Shown piece by piece: positions 63,586-64,000 of a DNA stretch of 64,000 nucleotides. This stretch comes from Paraburkholderia sp. BCC1884. Lineage in GTDB: Bacteria; Pseudomonadota; Gammaproteobacteria; Burkholderiales; Burkholderiaceae. A program made the position numbers and the translations under genes. Below the pieces are notes generated by a model. That model was not told where the DNA came from. It was given only the letters and a program-made list of their open reading frames with translations, and searched no databases. The DNA lies in NCBI RefSeq assembly GCF_900996225.1, contig NZ_CAAJGL010000079.1:620001-684000 (forward strand). Direction: 5' to 3'. Numbering within the stretch: position 1 is the first letter of the stretch; the number at the start of each line of letters is the position of its first letter.

Positions 63586-64000
63586 TCAGAACGTCTCGTG
63601 ATGCTCGTTACGCCCCAGATCCGCGTGAACCATCATGTGGCACAACTGTTCCAGCGTGGTTTCCGGCTTCCAGCCCAGCTTCTCATGCGCCTTGTCCGCG
63701 CAACCAATCAACAGATCCACTTCCGCCGGACGATAGAACTTCGGATTCACGCGCACCAGTGTCTTGCCCGTGGCGACATCGATACCGGTTTCGCGCTCTT
63801 CCTTGCCCGACCATTCGAGTTGATAGCCCGCTGCCGCGAACGCCATGCGCACGAAGTCGCGCACGGTCTCGGTGCGGCCGGTGGCGAGCACGAACGTATC
63901 CGGCTCATTGGCCTGCAGCATGCGCCACATGCCTTCCACGTATTCGAGCGCGAAGCCCCAGTCGCGCTTGGCGCTGAGGTTGCCGAGTTCCAGCACGTCC
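63586..64000 (-). CDS. gmd: GDP-mannose 4,6-dehydratase, 3' part (5' end outside window)
   Basis: Converts GDP-mannose to GDP-4-keto-6-deoxymannose on the way to GDP-rhamnose or GDP-fucose. About 138 C-terminal residues are visible. LGNLSAKRDWGFALEYVEGMWRML is the typical Gmd segment, with the following VLATGRTETVRDFV and FYRPAEVDLLIG segments also matching. In the cepacian locus this is bceN, which supplies rhamnose. The gene converges on bceK and continues beyond 64000, where a second bce block is likely. Confidence 0.92.
   Translation of the reverse strand, partial: DVLELGNLSAKRDWGFALEYVEGMWRMLQANEPDTFVLATGRTETVRDFVRMAFAAAGYQLEWSGKEERETGIDVATGKTLVRVNPKFYRPAEVDLLIGCADKAHEKLGWKPETTLEQLCHMMVHADLGRNEHHETF

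Noticed and set aside
1..64000. CRISPR array, prophage or integrated element
   Set aside because: No regular repeat-spacer array, integrase or att-like duplication seen; the tRNA genes are not flanked by integrases.

Overview
The window reads as a contiguous piece of a high-GC betaproteobacterial chromosome, most likely Paraburkholderia (or a close Burkholderia relative). The grounds are the order lon, hupB, tRNA-Val, tRNA-Asp, ppiD, the codon bias of the genes, and a cepacian-type (bce) exopolysaccharide locus at the right end. This assignment is inference from gene content and order; no database search was run. No insertion sequence, prophage, integrase or CRISPR array is visible, and no complete mobile element.

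Left part (1-19.8 kb) is housekeeping. It holds the 3' part of lon, hupB, two tRNA genes, ppiD, a small lipoprotein gene, and a tesA-type esterase gene head-to-head with a LolD/YbbA-type ABC ATPase gene that has no permease beside it. Then come pgi, the NAD(P)HX repair gene nnr, a dadA-like oxidase gene, and purL. A leftward cluster follows: selO, msrB, yciB, bolA and a periplasmic parvulin.

Central part (20-36 kb) starts with a rightward fatty-acid or acyl-CoA catabolic module: acyl-CoA ligase, FadB-like bifunctional enzyme, thiolase, thioesterase, quinone-type oxidoreductase, SDR and an HSL-family esterase. No acyl-CoA dehydrogenase gene is present. An LEA-type lipoprotein gene interrupts the module on the other strand. 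Leftward NRDE/TANGO2-like and ygfZ genes follow. The rightward set mltG-tmk-holB-GNAT-tatD-ankyrin is a tightly packed cell-wall, replication and TatD operon.

The 37-46 kb part is a mixed envelope and stress region. It encodes a Rap1a-like secreted protein, an MscS channel, OtsA, a COG4637-like ATPase, a GT4 glycosyltransferase, a SYLF lipoprotein, a small membrane protein, a PsiF-repeat protein and a YciI-like protein.

Right part (46.5-64 kb) is the exopolysaccharide locus. First comes a gene that joins an IS5-type transposase DNA-binding domain (DUF4096-like, no DDE catalytic domain) to an unknown C-terminal domain. Next is bceA on the minus strand, then a 647-bp AT-rich divergent region with regularly spaced A-tracts and repeats. 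After it runs a rightward operon bceB-C-D-E-F-G-H-I-J-K. It encodes the priming transferase, UDP-glucose dehydrogenase, LMW tyrosine phosphatase, Wza-type exporter, BY-kinase/Wzc, glycosyltransferases and a Wzy-like polymerase. The 3' end of a gmd-type GDP-mannose dehydratase gene converges at the window edge. Together these make and export a GDP-mannose- and UDP-glucuronate-derived polysaccharide.

I did not find a clearly new multi-gene system. The most unusual items are the domesticated transposase-domain protein beside the bce locus, the A-tract-rich bceA/bceB divergent region, and the tesA/ATPase pair whose start codons overlap in one CATG.
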